Origin: Actinomycetota bacterium
Lineage (GTDB): Bacteria > Actinomycetota > Actinomycetes > Streptosporangiales > Streptosporangiaceae
Length of the DNA stretch: 64,000 nucleotides
Assembly: GCA_019240215.1 (NCBI GenBank)
Contig: JAFAYQ010000050.1
Coordinates: forward strand, 20,098-84,097
Direction: 5' to 3'
Under the pieces are notes generated by a model. That model was given only the letters and a program-made list of their open reading frames with translations. It ran no database searches and was not told where the DNA came from. This document shows positions 15,053 to 23,422 of this stretch, one piece after another. A program made the position numbers and the translations under genes. Numbering within the stretch: the stretch's first letter is position 1; every line of letters starts with the position of its first letter.

Positions 15053-15614
15053 CCTGCAGCGCCCAGCTGTCTTGTCAGCAGCACGTTTTCAACGAACCCG
15101 ATGGCGACGCCAAGGGAAATTAGTGGGCTCGAAGGCGCCATCGGGGGCAGCCGGCCTCGCTTACCCGTCGACCGTTACTGAGGTTTGAGGCTTTCTTAGT
15201 GCATTTCTGGTTATTTATCGATTGGGCTTCAATGAAGCCCGAGCCCGCAGCAGCGAAGGCTGAGTCCTCACTACCCGGAGCTCGGCCTCCGGCGGGATAC
15301 TTCAGGCTCTGGGATGCGAGAAGACCCTTTGGCCTGGCCTTTTCCCGTTCGCCGTCGCCCGCTCGGCTGCCGGGACGACGGCGACGGGATGGGCCAGCCC
15401 GGCCATGAGTGTGCACTTGGCGTGCCTCACTCAGCACCCCAGCCACACCCGTCCCGGGTCCGGTCTCACTGGAGCAAAGTCGGTGATTATCACCGGTTTC
15501 GCTCCAGTGAGGGCCGAGTCCCCGGGGTCATAGACCACCCGCGTCCCACGAGCCTCCGGAGCCACCCAGGTCTCGTCGAGCTAGCCCTCGGTGACGCCGG
15601 CAACGGGGCCGGAG
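15053..15614. other. Gene-poor interval with two hairpins
   Basis: No frame in this 562-bp stretch looks coding: short frames on both strands have arginine/proline-rich, low-complexity products and no ribosome-binding site. Bases 15175-15240 are unusually AT-rich. A perfect hairpin GGGCTTC-AAT-GAAGCCC lies at 15224-15240 and may terminate the anti-sigma transcript. A much larger palindrome is listed separately. The interval separates the sigma/anti-sigma unit from a convergent DUF3500 gene. Confidence 0.6.
15464..15512. repeat. 49-nt near-perfect palindrome centred on base 15488
   Basis: The left arm (TCACTGGAGCAAAGTCGGTGAT) and right arm (ATCACCGGTTTCGCTCCAGTGA) pair around a single T at 15488. 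Within the 22-bp arms there are one A-C mismatch and two G-T wobbles, and one C-G pair plus a T-G wobble extend the stem outward. It lies between convergent genes. There is no oligo-T tail. It could be a bidirectional terminator, a small mobile-element relic or a dyad operator. Confidence 0.8.
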
Positions 15615-16775
15615 TCAGTGGTGGGCGGCGCGGTGGGCGGCGAGGACGTCGAGGCCGAAGTCGGATTCGGGGTCGCGCCAGACCGAGTGGGCGTGGTTGG
15701 CTCCGCGCTGGACGTTGTCGTACTCGATCAGCAGGCCGGGGCCCTGCAGGCGGTAATAGACGGGCTGGCCCGGGGCGACCGGGCCGGCCCAGGCCAGGTG
15801 CACGTCGTCCAGGACCCGGTCGTCGTCGTAGTCGCCCAGCGGCGACACCGACTCGGGGACCCGGCCCAGGTAGCAGGCCAGCACCCGGCGCAGCTGGCGC
15901 CGCTGGTCGTCGTCCATCTCCCGGGCCGCCAGGCCCTTGGGGACGGTGGTCAGCGCCACCTGGCGGTGGTCGTCGGGGTCGTAGCCGGTCGCTTCTTCGT
16001 TGCGGTTGTCGAGGGCGAGGATGCCGGCCGCGACGTCGGGGTCGGTGAAGTAGCCGTTCCAGATGTGCCGCAAGCGGATCATCTGGTCGCCGTTGGCCAG
16101 CCGGGAGCGGTTGCCGCCGACGATGTCGGACGGGGCCCGCTGGTGCAGGGTGGCGGCCGCCTCGTGCTCAGGGCCGAGCGAGCGCATCAGCGCCCGGGCC
16201 AGGTCCTCGGCCCCGGCCAGCGGCCGCAGCGGCTCCGGGCCGAGCAGTGGCGAGGTGGCCGGGTCGGCTCCCAGGAAGCAGGGGGTCATCGCCTGCACCC
16301 GGCCGTCGACGATCAGGTTGTTGAGCGAGACGTGGTGGCCGCCGAAGCGCCAGCCCCACGGCTCCGATCCGCCCGGCTCGCCGAACACCCGCAGGTAGTA
16401 CAGCTCGGGGTCGCGCCCGCGGTCGCGCTCGAAGCTGGCCTTCCAGCCTTCGACCTGGTCGAGGATGTTCTCCAGCCCGATGACGGTGGCCACGGTGACG
16501 TAACCGGCCCGGGACAGCCCGCTGGCCACCAGCTGGTGGGCCAGCCGCTGCTGGGCCGCGGTCTGCGCGCCCAGGGTCAGCCCGCCGTGGTCGGTCGGCG
16601 TGTAGAACCAGCGTTGCCGCTCGCTCTCGGACTCGTCCCCGGTGCCCGGCGCGGGGCGGGTGGCGACCGCCCGCTGGTCCGGTTCCAGCGCCTCCAGCCA
16701 CGCGGCCGCGGCCGCCGCCATCCTGGTCGCCACTTCGGCGGCGGCGTCCCGCCGCTCAATGTTCAGCACACCCAT
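15615..16775 (-). CDS. DUF3500 domain protein
   Basis: A 386-aa protein of the DUF3500 family. Recognisable segments are RWFYTPTDHGGLTL, GWRFGGHHVSLNN, PCFLGADPA, GPLRPLA-like spacing and the C-terminal YYRLQGPGLLIEYDNVQ and NHAHSVWRDPESDFG. The GHH and NHxHS histidines are striking and suggest metal binding, but no activity is established for the family. No signal peptide is seen from the chosen ATG at 16775 (MGVLNIERR), which follows GGTGAAGG. It is divergent from zwf with 58 bp between them. Confidence 0.88.
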   Translation of the reverse strand: MGVLNIERRDAAAEVATRMAAAAAAWLEALEPDQRAVATRPAPGTGDESESERQRWFYTPTDHGGLTLGAQTAAQQRLAHQLVASGLSRAGYVTVATVIGLENILDQVEGWKASFERDRGRDPELYYLRVFGEPGGSEPWGWRFGGHHVSLNNLIVDGRVQAMTPCFLGADPATSPLLGPEPLRPLAGAEDLARALMRSLGPEHEAAATLHQRAPSDIVGGNRSRLANGDQMIRLRHIWNGYFTDPDVAAGILALDNRNEEATGYDPDDHRQVALTTVPKGLAAREMDDDQRRQLRRVLACYLGRVPESVSPLGDYDDDRVLDDVHLAWAGPVAPGQPVYYRLQGPGLLIEYDNVQRGANHAHSVWRDPESDFGLDVLAAHRAAHH

Positions 16776-16785
16776 ACCTTCACCT

Positions 16786-16810
16786 TTGCCACCCGGAAGC
16801 TGCGTGGCAA
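16786..16810. promoter_or_regulatory. Inverted repeat TTGCCAC-N11-GTGGCAA between DUF3500 gene and zwf
   Basis: A perfect 7-bp dyad (16786-16792 and 16804-16810) lies in the 58-bp divergent gap. Half-sites 18 bp apart centre to centre fit a dimeric repressor. The same gap must hold both start regions, so either gene could be controlled. The binding protein is unknown. Confidence 0.45.
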
Positions 16811-16833
16811 GGTGGCGGACTAGGTTATGGGTC

Positions 16834-18294
16834 ATGGCGACTGCGAATAGTGGCTCGACTGGCACCTCCACGACCACCACCGTCACGGGCGACGCCCCGG
16901 ACCCCGGCCCGACCATCTTCGTGCTGTTCGGCGCGACCGGCGACCTCGCCAAGCGGATGGTGCTGCCGGCCTTCTACAAGCTGTGGCTCGAGCACCTGCT
17001 GCCCAAGGACTGGCTGCTGGTCGGCAACGGCCGCGGCGACGTGGCCCACGAGGACTTCCGGGCGCACTTCCACGACGTACTGGAGGAGTTCGGGCCCAAG
17101 CCCGACCCGGCCCAGTGGCAGGACTTCTCCCAGCGGGTGTACTTCGCCGGCGGCGGGTTCAACACCGACGACCCCGGCAGCCTGCTGGACAACCTGGCCA
17201 AGGCCAAGGAGCGGCTGGGCGGCAGCCCGCAGCTGATCCACTACCTCGCGGTCCCGCCGGTCGCGTTCACCGAGCTGACCCAGGCGCTCGGCCAGCACGG
17301 GCTGGCCGAGGGCGCCCGGGTCGTCTACGAGAAGCCGTTCGGCACCTCACAGCAGAACTTCGAGCAGCTCGACCAGGTCGTGCACTCGGTCCTGGACGAG
17401 TCGCAGGTCTACCGGATCGACCACTTCCTGGGCAAGGAAGCGACCCAGGACCTGCACGTGCTGCGGTTCGCCAACGGGCTGTTCGCCGCCATGTGGAGCA
17501 GCGAGCACATCGAGTCGGTGCAGATCGACGTGCCCGAGACGCTCGACATCGACGACCGGGCCGGGTTCTACGACGCCACCGGCGCGGTGCTCGACATGCT
17601 GGTCACCCACCTGTTCCAGGTGGCCGCCGAGGTGGCCATGGAGCCGCCCGCCAGCCTGGACGCCAATGACCTGCAGGCCGCCCGCGAAACGGTGATCCGC
17701 TGCTTCCGGCCGATCGACCCCAAGGACGTCGTCCTCGGCCAGTACGAGGGCTACCGGGACGTGCCCGGCATCGACAAGAACTCGAACCAGAACACCTACG
17801 TGGCCGCCCGGCTCTGGATCGACAACGACCGCTGGCGCGGGGTGCCGTTCTACCTGCGCACCGGCAAGCGGCTGGCCGAGTCCAAGCAGGTCGTCAGCAT
17901 CATCCTGCGCGAGCCGGACGGGCCGCTGGCCGGCAAGCTGGAGGCCGACTCCAACGTGCTGTCGTTCTCGCTGTCGGGTGACGGCGAGATCGACGTGATG
18001 CTGGTGGCCAAGAAGCCCGGGCCGGCCCTGGTCACCGAGGAGGCCCGGGCCGCGATCCCGCTGGCCGGCCTGGACGGGGCCGACCCGCTGCCGCCCTACG
18101 TGCGGCTGATCCACGACGTGATCATCGGCGACCGGTCGCTGTTCACCCGGCCGGACGGCCTGGCCGCGGTCTGGGAGGTGTCCGCCCCGTTGCTCAACCA
18201 CCCGCCCGCGGTCGTGCCCTACCCGCAGGGTTCGTGGGGACCGGCCGAGGCCGCCAAGCTGGTCGAGCCCGACCACTGGCTGCTCGGCCAGTAA
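16834..18294 (+). CDS. zwf: Glucose-6-phosphate 1-dehydrogenase
   Basis: A 486-aa glucose-6-phosphate dehydrogenase, which oxidises G6P to 6-phosphogluconolactone with NADP+ and feeds the oxidative pentose phosphate pathway. The nucleotide-binding motif is GATGDLAKR (residues 33-41), EKPFG follows, and the active-site signature RIDHFLGKE is at about 194-202. The C-terminal domain is complete (RTGKRLAE, SFSLSGDGEID). ATG 16834 gives a 26-residue Ser/Thr-rich head. No tal, tkt, pgi or opcA genes are near, so this is not the classical pentose-phosphate cluster and may be a second copy. It converges on the PolA-like gene with 4 bp between the stop codons. Confidence 0.95.
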   Translation: MATANSGSTGTSTTTTVTGDAPDPGPTIFVLFGATGDLAKRMVLPAFYKLWLEHLLPKDWLLVGNGRGDVAHEDFRAHFHDVLEEFGPKPDPAQWQDFSQRVYFAGGGFNTDDPGSLLDNLAKAKERLGGSPQLIHYLAVPPVAFTELTQALGQHGLAEGARVVYEKPFGTSQQNFEQLDQVVHSVLDESQVYRIDHFLGKEATQDLHVLRFANGLFAAMWSSEHIESVQIDVPETLDIDDRAGFYDATGAVLDMLVTHLFQVAAEVAMEPPASLDANDLQAARETVIRCFRPIDPKDVVLGQYEGYRDVPGIDKNSNQNTYVAARLWIDNDRWRGVPFYLRTGKRLAESKQVVSIILREPDGPLAGKLEADSNVLSFSLSGDGEIDVMLVAKKPGPALVTEEARAAIPLAGLDGADPLPPYVRLIHDVIIGDRSLFTRPDGLAAVWEVSAPLLNHPPAVVPYPQGSWGPAEAAKLVEPDHWLLGQ

Positions 18295-18298
18295 GAGC

Positions 18299-20209
18299 TC
18301 AGTCGAGGTCTGACGCCAAGGGCGGCGACCCGCCGCCCTTGGCGTCGGCCCAGCGCTCGACCACGCTGGTGTCGGCGATGAAGCGGACCGAGGCGTCCGG
18401 TGCCCAGCGCCGGGCCGCCTCCTGCAGGCAGTCGTCGACCAGGGCGGCCACCGCCGGGCCGTGCCCGGCCGGCGCGTGCACCAGCAGCTCGTCGTGCAGG
18501 CAGAGGACGATGCGGGCGTCCAGGGCGGCGGCGCGGGCGCGTACGGTCACCGCCCACATCTTGAACAGCTCGGCCGCCGCCCCCTGGATCAGCGCGTTGC
18601 GGCCGTAACGGCCCCGGGCGGCCGCCCGGGCCGGGCTGTCGCCGCCGGCGCCGCCGCCCGCCCGGCTCAGCGCGATCAGCCGGCCGCCGTAGGTGCGCAC
18701 GTCACGCCGGTCCTGCCCGGCCCGGTCGCCTTCTTCCAGGTAACCCATGGCGACCGGGTAGGCGCGCTTGAGCCGCCGCAGGGCCTGGGCGCCGTGACCG
18801 GTCGTCTGCCCGTACATCGCCCCCAGCACCGCCACCTTGGCCGTCGGCCGGTCCACCCCGAGCTGGGCGGCGACCGGCGCGTAGAGGTCGTCGGCGCGGG
18901 TCGCGGCGGCCAGCGCCCGGTCGCCCGCCACCGCCGCCAGCACCCGCGGCTCGATCTGCCCGAGGTCGGCCCGGACGAACACGTGGCCGTCGCCCGCCAC
19001 CACCGCCTGGCGCATGGCGGCGGGCATGTTGTGCAGGCCACCGGACGCGGTCATCCGCCCGGCGGCCCCGTCCGAGCCGGTCCACGCCCCGCGCAGGCGG
19101 TCGTCGGGCCCCAGGTGCTGGTCGAGCCAGCCGTAGCCGTAGGTGGTGGCGATCCGCTCGGCCTTGCGCCACTCCAGCAGCGCGGCCACCAGTGGGTGGG
19201 TGTCCTGCAGGGCCTTCAGCCGCCACGCCCGGGTGTCCGGCACGTCCACCCCGATCGCGGTCAGCAGCGTCTTCACCTGGGCGGGGCTGCGCAGGTCGGC
19301 CCGGGTGCCGTCGGGCGCCAGGCGCAGCACGGCCGCATCCCGGGCGGCCCGGTTCCTGACCGCCTCGGCCTCGTCCCGGGGCCGCGGCCCGATGAACCCG
19401 GCCAGCACCTGCTCGGCCACCGCCCGGCTCATCGGCAGCCCGTCGGCCGACAGCTCCGCGCACAGCAACTCGGCCGCCGACTCGGAGTGGGCGGTGGCCA
19501 GGGCCATCGGCCGGCCGTCGAGCCGGGCCAGGGCCTGCTGCTGGCGGACGGCCACCGACCGGGCCAGCTCGGCCCAGCGGGCCACCCGCTCCGGGCTGGC
19601 CCGCCAGCCGCCGTCGGCCCACTCCGGGCGCAGGTGCCCGCTCGGCCCGACCGGCTCGTCCGGGTCACCCCCGTCGCCCGGCTGGAACAGGTCGGGCGGC
19701 CCGCTGGCGAGCGGCGGCAGCCCCGGCTCCAGGTGGGCCCAGGCCCGGCCCGGGTCGGCCCGCCAGCCGCCCGCCAGCAGCCGCTGGACGGCGGTGATGT
19801 CCCAGGCGGTGGCCAGCCGGACCGAGGCGGCGACGAGGGTGGCGGCGGTCTCACCCGACCAAACCACCCAGCGCGGCCGCAGCTCCCGGTCGACCAAGGC
19901 CAGCTGCCCGGCCAGGTCGCCGCCGAGCCCGCCGCCCACGCCTCGGCCGAGCCTGTCGCCCACGCCGCGGCCGGGGCCGCTGCCCGCGCCTGCGCTGAGC
20001 GCGCCGCCCGCGCCTGCGCCGGGGCCGCCGCCCGTCCCTTCGCCGGGGTCGCCGACCCGGTTGCCCGGGGCGGCCGGCAGCGCCCACGCCCCGGCCCCGG
20101 TGGCCAGCCCGACCGCGGTGCCCGGCGCCACCGCCAGGCCCACCAGCTCGCCCCGGCCGACCCCGGCCTGGCGCAGCCTCGCCATCAGATCCACGGCCGC
20201 ATCCCGCAC
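18299..20209 (-). CDS. PolA-like bifunctional 3'-5' exonuclease/DNA polymerase
   Basis: A 636-aa family A polymerase without the 5'-3' exonuclease domain, an actinobacterial type. Motif A reads VRADLGQIEPRVLA, motif B RPTAKVAVLGAMYGQT and motif C CLHDELLVHAP, so the polymerase core looks complete. The N-terminal exonuclease-like part (residues 25-240) is interrupted by a Gly-rich low-complexity stretch at about 50-99. A start is difficult to choose: GTG 20209, GTG 20194 and ATG 20185 are possible, and the GGGAGGG element is very close to the first. The last codons overlap the zwf terminator hairpin. It probably acts in repair synthesis. Confidence 0.88.
   Translation of the reverse strand: MRDAAVDLMARLRQAGVGRGELVGLAVAPGTAVGLATGAGAWALPAAPGNRVGDPGEGTGGGPGAGAGGALSAGAGSGPGRGVGDRLGRGVGGGLGGDLAGQLALVDRELRPRWVVWSGETAATLVAASVRLATAWDITAVQRLLAGGWRADPGRAWAHLEPGLPPLASGPPDLFQPGDGGDPDEPVGPSGHLRPEWADGGWRASPERVARWAELARSVAVRQQQALARLDGRPMALATAHSESAAELLCAELSADGLPMSRAVAEQVLAGFIGPRPRDEAEAVRNRAARDAAVLRLAPDGTRADLRSPAQVKTLLTAIGVDVPDTRAWRLKALQDTHPLVAALLEWRKAERIATTYGYGWLDQHLGPDDRLRGAWTGSDGAAGRMTASGGLHNMPAAMRQAVVAGDGHVFVRADLGQIEPRVLAAVAGDRALAAATRADDLYAPVAAQLGVDRPTAKVAVLGAMYGQTTGHGAQALRRLKRAYPVAMGYLEEGDRAGQDRRDVRTYGGRLIALSRAGGGAGGDSPARAAARGRYGRNALIQGAAAELFKMWAVTVRARAAALDARIVLCLHDELLVHAPAGHGPAVAALVDDCLQEAARRWAPDASVRFIADTSVVERWADAKGGGSPPLASDLD
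18312..18346. terminator. 15-bp perfect inverted repeat after zwf, inside the 3' end of the convergent polymerase gene
   Basis: GACGCCAAGGGCGGC (18312-18326) and its exact complement (18332-18346) flank the 5-nt loop GACCC. It begins 17 bp after the zwf stop and is a strong factor-independent-type hairpin without a T tract. It also encodes DAKGGGSPPLA near the C-terminus of the polymerase on the other strand. Confidence 0.8.
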
Positions 20210-20346
20210 CCTCCCAGCCTGCCACGACCCCCCGACAACGCGGTCTGCCCGGGAGGCCTCGAATGCACATTTTCCCTGGTCAATATTCGTGCTGAGGCAA
20301 GTGACGTTGGTCCCTGTTGGCCGGGTCAGCGGGGTGTCACTCTTCG

Positions 20347-20880
20347 ATGATGTTCGTCGCCCACGACGTCCTGCTGGACGTCTCCTTCGACGTGGCGCAG
20401 CCCCGCCTGGTCAGCCTGGCCAGCAGCCGCGCGCTCGTCGATGCGTCCCGGGCGGCCTACCTGGAGGGCGTGACCAGCCTCATCCGGGCCGGCCCGGTGG
20501 CCGGCCCGGCGGACGCCGATCCCGCCCCCCGGCTGGCCCGGGTCCGCCTGCTGCCGCCGGTCGAACGGGCGGACGCCATAACCGTCGGCCTGCGCTGGGA
20601 GGCCAGCGGCGTGTCGGTCGGGCTGTTCCCGGTCCTGGACGCCGACATCACGCTGGCGGCGGCCAGCGAGCACACCACCACCCTCACCCTGTCCGGCGTG
20701 TACCGGACTGCCGCGGACGGCGCCACCCTGCTGGGCGCGCCGGTCGCCGAGGCGCTGTCGACCGGGGCCCTGGCGGCCACGGAGGCGCTGCCGGCCACCG
20801 ACCCTGCCCAGCTGGCCGAGACCACGATCCGCGCCCTGCTCCGGTACGCGGCCGGCTACCTGACCGGCTTAATCGAATGA
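20347..20880 (+). CDS. Hypothetical protein
   Basis: A 177-aa soluble protein that I do not recognise. It opens MMFVAHDVLLDVSFDVAQPRLVSLA and has alternating hydrophobic strands (ITVGLRWEASGVSVGLFPVLDADITL, TTTLTLSGVYR). The final helix is RALLRYAAGYLTGLIE. The strand-rich middle with a long C-terminal helix is compatible with an SRPBCC/START-type ligand-binding fold, but this is a guess. Codon use is typical of the window. No clear ribosome-binding site precedes the ATG pair at 20347/20350. It is divergent from the PolA-like gene. Confidence 0.6.
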   Translation: MMFVAHDVLLDVSFDVAQPRLVSLASSRALVDASRAAYLEGVTSLIRAGPVAGPADADPAPRLARVRLLPPVERADAITVGLRWEASGVSVGLFPVLDADITLAAASEHTTTLTLSGVYRTAADGATLLGAPVAEALSTGALAATEALPATDPAQLAETTIRALLRYAAGYLTGLIE

Positions 20881-20937
20881 CCGCCCGGCGGCGACGCTGA
20901 CCCATCGGCCCGCCGCCGGGGATCTTCTGTTTCCGGG

Positions 20938-20963
20938 TGTCGATCCCGGCTGGCCCCGTTCGT
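20938..20963 (+). promoter_or_regulatory. ECF42-type promoter upstream of YCII/ECF42 pair
   Basis: TGTCGA (20938-20943), 17 bp, then CGT (20961-20963). The described ECF42 promoters of Streptomyces have TGTCGA at -35 and a CGA/CGT-type -10. The site lies 54 bp upstream of the YCII start codon, so the sigma factor encoded two genes on could drive its own operon. Confidence 0.55.
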
Positions 20964-21016
20964 GTAGGAAGTGAGAGGCCGGCACCCGCCGGCCGCCGCC
21001 CCCGGGAGCCCCAGCC

Positions 21017-21373
21017 ATGAAGCAGTACCTGCTCAGCATGTACCAGCCCACCCACGGGTCGATCCCGCCGCCCGAGGTGCTCGGCCCGATCATGGAAAAG
21101 CTCGGCCAGTTCCGGCGCGACCTGCAGGACCAGGGGTCCTGGGTGTTCGGGAACGGCTTGCACGCACCGGAGACCGCCACCGTGCTGCGGCCCGAGGACG
21201 GTGAGGTGCTGATCACCGACGGCCCGTTCGCCGAGGGCAAGGAGTACCTCGGCGGGGTCACCATCATCAAGGCGGCCGATCTCGACGCCGCCCTGGCCTG
21301 GGGACGCCGCTACGCGGAGGCCACCGGGCTGACGATCGAGGTCCGCCCGTTCCAGGGCGAAGCGGACGGGTGA
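21017..21373 (+). CDS. YCII-family (DGPF) protein
   Basis: A 118-aa YCII-related protein with the family's [14 protein letters not shown] motif (residues about 74-87) and the usual N-terminus [11 protein letters not shown]. These small alpha-beta proteins sit immediately upstream of ECF42 sigma factors across actinobacteria. A catalytic role is suspected from a conserved His/Asp dyad in the superfamily but is not established. The gene stop overlaps the sigma start (GTGA). The ATG lies after a CCGGGAG stretch. Confidence 0.92.
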   Translation: MKQYLLSMYQPTHGSIPPPEVLGPIMEKLGQFRRDLQDQGSWVFGNGLHAPETATVLRPEDGEVLITDGPFAEGKEYLGGVTIIKAADLDAALAWGRRYAEATGLTIEVRPFQGEADG

Positions 21374-22623
21374 CGCCCCCGGACACCCCGCCTGCCCCGG
21401 ACGCCGGTGACATCGAGCGGGTCTTCCGGGCCGAATACGGGCGCGCGGTCGCGGTCCTGACCGGCGTGTTCGGCGACCTCGAGGTGGCCGAGGACGCCGT
21501 CCAGGAGGCGTTCACGGCCGCGCTGCAACGCTGGCCGGCCGACGGGCAGCCGCCCAGCCCGGCGGGCTGGATCATCACCACCGCCCGCCGCCGGGCCATC
21601 GACCGGCTGCGCCGGGAATCGTCCCGCGACGACCGCCAGGCCCAGGCGGCCCGGCTGCAGGCCGTCCAGGCGGGCGCCGGGCCGCCGGAGGAGGGTCCCG
21701 TGCACGACGACCGGCTGCGGCTCATCTTCACCTGCTGCCACCCGGCCCTGGCCCCGGCCGCCCGGGTGGCGCTGACCCTGCGGCTGCTCGGCGGGCTCGG
21801 CACCACCGAGATCGCCCGCGCGTTCCTGGTCCCCGAGCCGACCATGGCCCAGCGGCTGGTCCGGGCCAAGGCCAAGATCCGCGACGCCCGCATCCCCTAC
21901 CGGGTCCCGGCCGACGCCGACCTGCCCGACCGGCTGCGGGCGGTGCTGGCCGTGGTCTACCTGATCTTCAACGAGGGCTACCTGGCCAGCGCCGGTGAGG
22001 TGCTGGCCCGGGCCGAGCTGTGCGCGGAGGCCATTCGTCTCGGGCGGCTGCTGGCCGAGCTGATGCCGGACGAGCCCGAGGTGGCCGGGCTGCTGGCGCT
22101 GATGCTGCTGACCGACGCCCGCCGGGACACCCGGGCGGCGGCCGACGGCACCCTGATCCCGCTCGACGAGCAGGACCGGGCCCGCTGGGACCGCGAACGG
22201 ATCGCCGAGGGCCAGGTTCTGGTGCGGGCCTGCCTGCGCCGCGGCCAGCCCGGCCCGTACCAGTTGCAGGCCGCGATCAGCGCGGTCCACAGCGACGCCG
22301 CCACCCCCGCCGCCACCGCCTGGGATCAGATCCTCGCCCTCTACGACCAGCTCCTGGCCTGCGCCCCGGGCCCGGTGGTGGCCCTCCACCGGGCGGTCGC
22401 GGTGGCCGAGGTGGACGGCCCCGCTCCCGCCCTGGCCCTGGTCGACCAGCTCGACCTGGGCCAGCATCACGTGTTCCACGCGGTCCGGGCCGACCTGCTG
22501 CGCCGCCTGGACCGCCCGGCCGAAGCGGCCCAGGCCTACCAGGCTGCCATCGACCGCACCGCCAACACGGCCGAGCGCGCCTTCCTGGCCCGCCGCCGCC
22601 GTGAGCTGCCCGCTTTCCCGTGA
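21370..22623 (+). CDS. ECF42 RNA polymerase sigma factor with C-terminal TPR-like extension
   Basis: A 417-aa sigma factor. Region 2 is [35 protein letters not shown], region 4 is [33 protein letters not shown]6596/TPR-like C-terminal domain of about 220 residues follows ([35 protein letters not shown]). The extension is the mark of ECF42; it replaces an anti-sigma factor as the control element. GTG start overlapping the YCII stop. No anti-sigma gene follows, as expected for the group. Confidence 0.93.
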   Translation: MTPPDTPPAPDAGDIERVFRAEYGRAVAVLTGVFGDLEVAEDAVQEAFTAALQRWPADGQPPSPAGWIITTARRRAIDRLRRESSRDDRQAQAARLQAVQAGAGPPEEGPVHDDRLRLIFTCCHPALAPAARVALTLRLLGGLGTTEIARAFLVPEPTMAQRLVRAKAKIRDARIPYRVPADADLPDRLRAVLAVVYLIFNEGYLASAGEVLARAELCAEAIRLGRLLAELMPDEPEVAGLLALMLLTDARRDTRAAADGTLIPLDEQDRARWDRERIAEGQVLVRACLRRGQPGPYQLQAAISAVHSDAATPAATAWDQILALYDQLLACAPGPVVALHRAVAVAEVDGPAPALALVDQLDLGQHHVFHAVRADLLRRLDRPAEAAQAYQAAIDRTANTAERAFLARRRRELPAFP

Positions 22624-22672
22624 CCGGCCAGCACCTCGCCGTACTCCGGTCCCCGCTCCGGTACCGCACTGC

Positions 22673-23422
22673 TCATCCCGCACCCCCATCGCCAGGGGCG
22701 AGCCGCGGCTGCGGGGCATCAAGGACCCGGCGGCCGATCGTGAGCACGATGACCAGGACGGCCAGCGGGATCGCGGGGACCGCGGCCGGGGCGGCCGAGA
22801 TCAGCAGGCCGGCCAGCAGGGCGCCGACGACCAGGGCGGCCAGCGCGACCGCCCGGCGGCGATTGGCCTCCCGGCGGCGGGCGGGGTCGCGGTCGGCGCC
22901 GGGGCTCGCCAGCGAGTCGATCAGCGAGGTCAGGGTGCCGGTCAGGTAGGTGGTGCCGACCCCGGAGATGTTGAGCACCACGACCACCGCGCTCTGGATG
23001 CCCATGGCCACGGTGGCCAGCGCGATCAGCAGCAGCTGGGTCCCGCCGCCGGGCCGGGCGCCGGTCACCTCCCAGCCGATCGTGAAGCCGGTCAGGACCG
23101 CCGTCTCCAGGCCGAGGGCGGCCGCCACCCACGGTGTCCACGGGCCGCCCGCGGCCGGCCGCCGGGCCAGCCGGGAGCCGGCGGCCACGCCGGCCGCGTA
23201 GCCGCCGAAGCTGACCGCGGCGTGCACCGCCAGGGTGCCGGAGTGGCGGGCGGCGGCCAGCCCCAGGAACACGATGTTCGAGGTCATCACGCTGGCGAAC
23301 ACGCTGCCGAGCCGGGTGAAGGCCATGATGTCGGTGGCCGCCGAACCGACCGTGAGCAGGGCCGCGATGATCGTCAGGGCCCACGCCCCCGGAGTACCCG
23401 GCGCCCGGTCGCCGTCGCTCAT
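22673..23422 (-). CDS. DUF1275 (YoaK-like) membrane protein
   Basis: A 249-aa integral membrane protein of the DUF1275 family with about six hydrophobic segments. The recognised blocks are AATDIMAFTRLGSVFASVMTSN and MGIQSAVVVVLNISGVGTTYLTGTLTSL. The function of the family is not established. The ATG overlaps the stop of the VWA gene as ATGA, making it the last gene of the five-gene MoxR/VWA operon. It may have been captured by the operon rather than being part of the machine. Confidence 0.9.
   Translation of the reverse strand: MSDGDRAPGTPGAWALTIIAALLTVGSAATDIMAFTRLGSVFASVMTSNIVFLGLAAARHSGTLAVHAAVSFGGYAAGVAAGSRLARRPAAGGPWTPWVAAALGLETAVLTGFTIGWEVTGARPGGGTQLLLIALATVAMGIQSAVVVVLNISGVGTTYLTGTLTSLIDSLASPGADRDPARRREANRRRAVALAALVVGALLAGLLISAAPAAVPAIPLAVLVIVLTIGRRVLDAPQPRLAPGDGGAG

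Noticed and set aside
15120..15446. 108-residue minus-strand frame in the gene-poor interval
   Set aside because: No ribosome-binding site, Arg/Ser-rich product without structure; third-position GC does not look coding.
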